A DNA stretch of 64,000 nt from Scybalosoma faecavium (GTDB lineage: Bacteria > Bacillota > Clostridia > Christensenellales > Christensenellaceae). Positions within the stretch are counted from its first letter, which is position 1. Each line of letters begins with the position of its first letter. The notes beneath the pieces were generated by a model. That model searched no databases, was not told where the DNA came from, and saw only the letters and a program-made list of their open reading frames with translations. This document shows, piece by piece, positions 61,845 to 64,000 of this stretch. Location of the stretch: NCBI GenBank assembly GCA_018716135.1, contig DVKG01000006.1:124001-188000 (forward strand), given 5' to 3'. The position numbers and the translations under genes are program-made.

Positions 61845-61942
61845 CTTAATTTATACACCTCGCAGTCAATTTTACCATACTATTTTAAAAGCAACAATAT
61901 ATTTTACACTATCCTCAAAAAACAAGTTTTTTAATAACGCAA

Positions 61943-61970
61943 ACCCGCACAGCTCAGCCATGCGGGTCTC
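61943..61970. terminator. Hairpin terminator between carboxypeptidase and permease
   Basis: ACCCGCA (61943-61949) pairs with TGCGGGT (61961-61967). T content after it is modest on either strand, so strength is moderate. Confidence 0.55.
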
Positions 61971-62026
61971 TTTTCCTTAACCTTCCTTTATTCAGCTCTT
62001 TAGGGCTTCAGCGGCGGGGGGACATC

Positions 62027-62040
62027 TGTTCACGGTTATA
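62027..62040. repeat. 14-mer shared with 44376-44389
   Basis: TGTTCACGGTTATA, identical at both places and both times in intergenic DNA; here 2 bases from the permease stop. Confidence 0.6.
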
Positions 62041-62041
62041 T

Positions 62042-64000
62042 TCAATTTTCTTTCGACGCAGTTATCTTATAATACGTCTTAGCAGAGAGCGCATACACTA
62101 TTGCATACAGCACGGCGAACACCGCAAACACCGCTAAGGTTATCTTCATATACAGCATTCCGTCGTCTACCAACAGAGCCGATATCATAAGTGTCACTAT
62201 CGGAAAAGCAAACAGAGTATGCATTCCCGCTGTTATCAGCGGCATGAAGAACACGCTCAGTATCTGCGAATGAATGCTCTTTTTTACCTGCGATTTATCC
62301 ATGCCTACGTTCCGCATTATCTCATAACGCTTTCTGTCGTCGTATCCTTCTGAAATCTGCTTATAATAAATTATAAGCACGGCAGCCATCGCGAACAATA
62401 TCGACAGGAATACGCCTATAAACAGCAGCCCGCCGAACAAAGACGTGTATTCACTTCTGGTTTCTTCTCGGGTATAAACGCTGGGCACGGTATCCACATC
62501 TAAATCAGACATATAACTTCTCATTAGATTTGCAAATTGCTCCTGATCTGCGCCGTCTATATCGAAATCATATTCATAATTCAGAGTATAAACAAACCAC
62601 TCTTCTTCGTCGATAATTTTTTTGTAAGACTGCATTATTCTGTTCAATTCATCGTCATCATGTACAATGATAATATCTTCTCTGTACGTTGTGGTTAGAT
62701 ATTTGCCGTAAGCCTCTTTAGCGAGACCGCGCTGACTTCTTACATTGATGCTGATGTCGTCTCCGATTTCAATTTTTGAATAGCCGGTTTCATTTGACAT
62801 AGTGTTGTCTACTACGGCTTCGCCTTCCGCCACATCGACATGAACGCCCGTCGCCTCTTCAAAATCCTCAGCAGTTGTAAATGTGCAATATATCGCCTTT
62901 GATTCCTCGCCTATCGGATCAACTTTAATTACTGCATTCTTTTCGTCCAAAGACATGTTCGACCCAGTATACAGCTTGCGAATTTCCAACGTGTTTTTCG
63001 GTACAGTATTGAGCTTTTTTGCGCATTCGTCAGCAGCCTGCTTTATTATTTCCGGATTTTCCCCAAGGCTTCCGCGCGTCACAACCTGCACATGTCTCGG
63101 GACAACTGTATTAACCGCGGCGTCTATCCCGAAATAGAGAGACAGAGTAATGGACAGCATCACTATAACCATAGTGGAGAGTATACATATATTCGCTAAC
63201 CCCACCGCATTTTGCTTCATACGGTATATCATGCCTGATACAGAGATAAAATGCTGCGGCTTATAGTAATACTTTTTGTTGTTCCTCATAATTTTGAGCA
63301 CTGCGATACTGACCGCGCTGAAAAGCAAATATGTGCCTATTATGACCATCACAACCGCCAGGAAAAACAGCGTTATCGCCTTCAGAGCAGACTCTGTGGA
63401 CAATGAAATATAATATCCTCCTACTAAGAAAAGCACGCCCAAAACAGCCAGAAGCCATCTCGTCTTAGGTTCTTTTTCTCCCTTTTCCCCGCCTCGCATG
63501 AGTTCTACCGGCTTGGATACGACTATATGGCGTATGCTGCTGAACATTATAAGCAGGAATATCACTCCTAAAACTATAATTGTAGTTAACACAGCTATGG
63601 GATTGAAAAATAAGTGCATTTCCGCGCTAATATTCAACGCCTTTTGCAGCAGAAGCGCACAGAGCTGACCAAAGAACACTCCCAAAGAAAGACCAACTAA
63701 GAGGCTGATAATCGCAGTATACACCGTCTCGTATACTATCACCCGCGAGAGATGCTTCTTCTCCATTCCGAGAATGTTATAAAGTCCGAATTCTTTACGT
63801 CTGCGCTTCATGAGGAAGCTGTTCGTATAAAACAGGAATATCGCAGCGAATATTGCCACTATCCACGTTCCCATCATCATCATAGATTGAGACATCGCAG
63901 GATATAACATGCCCTCCATTCCCGTTCCCATTGCCAATGCACACACTATGTAAAACATCATAACGGTTATCACGCATGTAACCAAAAACGGCAAATACAC
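62042..64000 (-). CDS. FtsX-like ABC permease, BceB/bacitracin-export type (5' end cut by window edge)
   Basis: Membrane subunit of a peptide-antibiotic sensing or export ABC transporter. The open frame runs to base 64000, so the N-terminus is missing (about 25 residues by family length). 652 aa visible, with about ten helices: MFYIVC..., RKEFGLYNILGMEKKHL (the FtsX coupling motif), a pair near 100-170, a four-helix block, then a large extracellular domain (about 300-510) and the last three helices (GGLLFIGVFLSILFAMAAV, ...). The extracytoplasmic domain between helices 7 and 8 is the BceB hallmark. The matching ATPase gene should lie beyond 64000. Confidence 0.9.
   Translation of the reverse strand: MYLPFLVTCVITVMMFYIVCALAMGTGMEGMLYPAMSQSMMMMGTWIVAIFAAIFLFYTNSFLMKRRRKEFGLYNILGMEKKHLSRVIVYETVYTAIISLLVGLSLGVFFGQLCALLLQKALNISAEMHLFFNPIAVLTTIIVLGVIFLLIMFSSIRHIVVSKPVELMRGGEKGEKEPKTRWLLAVLGVLFLVGGYYISLSTESALKAITLFFLAVVMVIIGTYLLFSAVSIAVLKIMRNNKKYYYKPQHFISVSGMIYRMKQNAVGLANICILSTMVIVMLSITLSLYFGIDAAVNTVVPRHVQVVTRGSLGENPEIIKQAADECAKKLNTVPKNTLEIRKLYTGSNMSLDEKNAVIKVDPIGEESKAIYCTFTTAEDFEEATGVHVDVAEGEAVVDNTMSNETGYSKIEIGDDISINVRSQRGLAKEAYGKYLTTTYREDIIIVHDDDELNRIMQSYKKIIDEEEWFVYTLNYEYDFDIDGADQEQFANLMRSYMSDLDVDTVPSVYTREETRSEYTSLFGGLLFIGVFLSILFAMAAVLIIYYKQISEGYDDRKRYEIMRNVGMDKSQVKKSIHSQILSVFFMPLITAGMHTLFAFPIVTLMISALLVDDGMLYMKITLAVFAVFAVLYAIVYALSAKTYYKITASKEN

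Noticed and set aside
1..64000. CRISPR array, tRNA/rRNA genes, IS elements or prophage
   Set aside because: I found no regularly spaced repeats, cloverleaf-like genes with CCA-proximal TTC motifs, transposase or phage genes.

Overview
The window looks like a chromosome segment of an anaerobic, spore-forming, monoderm Bacillota of class Clostridia. Supporting signs are the spoIIR and pdaA-like sporulation genes, AGGAGG-type ribosome binding sites on nearly every gene, a TasA/SipW-type secretion pair, many lipoproteins with Ala/Ser-rich linkers, several TTG/GTG starts, an iron-sulfur flavoprotein cluster and a V-type rather than F-type ATPase. I cannot name the species. I see no rRNA, tRNA, CRISPR array, prophage or insertion sequence. 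The gene at each window edge is cut.

Layout. 1-1839 (minus): molybdopterin-binding MoeA-like protein and cysteine desulfurase. 2167-3810 (plus): SipW-dependent secreted protein and its SipW-type signal peptidase. 3867-9629 (minus): a small unknown gene, sbcC, sbcD, a C_GCAxxG_C_C protein and a ClpP-class TepA-like protease. 9746-18955 (minus): a complete V-type ATPase (D, B, A, F, C, E, K, I, plus a detached small coiled-coil subunit). The c-subunit NtpK keeps all visible Na+-coordinating residues. 19007-28424 (minus): upp, rpiB, tsaC, prfA, prmC, DUF1385, rpmE, rho, pyrG, the classic Firmicute block that in Bacillus leads into the F-ATPase operon; here the V-ATPase takes that place. 28716-33689 (minus): MBL-fold hydrolase, DUF1934, SGNH hydrolase, comF-like, recD2.

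33705-40771 is the accessory part. It holds a 26-codon gene with its own consensus promoter and perfect terminator, three neighbouring flavodoxin-fold redox genes (one broken by an exact 8-bp tandem duplication), a MATE pump preceded by a promoter that runs almost directly into a terminator, a WYL regulator with a GyrI-like protein, a DUF305 protein and a GNAT acetyltransferase. 40847-43541 (minus): ruvA-ruvB-queA. 43634-49822: a lipoprotein, a second MATE pump, polysaccharide deacetylase, malQ, a DUF2156 protein and spoIIR. 49922-56276 (minus): PrsA-like foldase, lipoprotein esterase, and an RND pump with a large coiled-coil insertion. 56442-56703 carries a strong promoter overlapped by a palindrome, a foldable sequence and two terminators but no ORF: a probable structured small RNA. 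56973-64000 (minus): transketolase, patatin-like phospholipase, a small unknown protein, a lipoprotein D,D-carboxypeptidase with Big2/FnIII-like modules, and a BceB-like permease running off the edge.

Functional themes are Na+ bioenergetics, DNA repair and recombination (SbcCD, RecD2, RuvAB), cell-envelope work and export, and sporulation. The least explained items are the small RNA locus at 56.4-56.7 kb, the 26-aa gene at 34.06 kb, the promoter-terminator leader at 36.4 kb, the detached V-ATPase small subunit with a 0.67-kb AT-rich leader, and a family of short GC-rich intergenic repeats.
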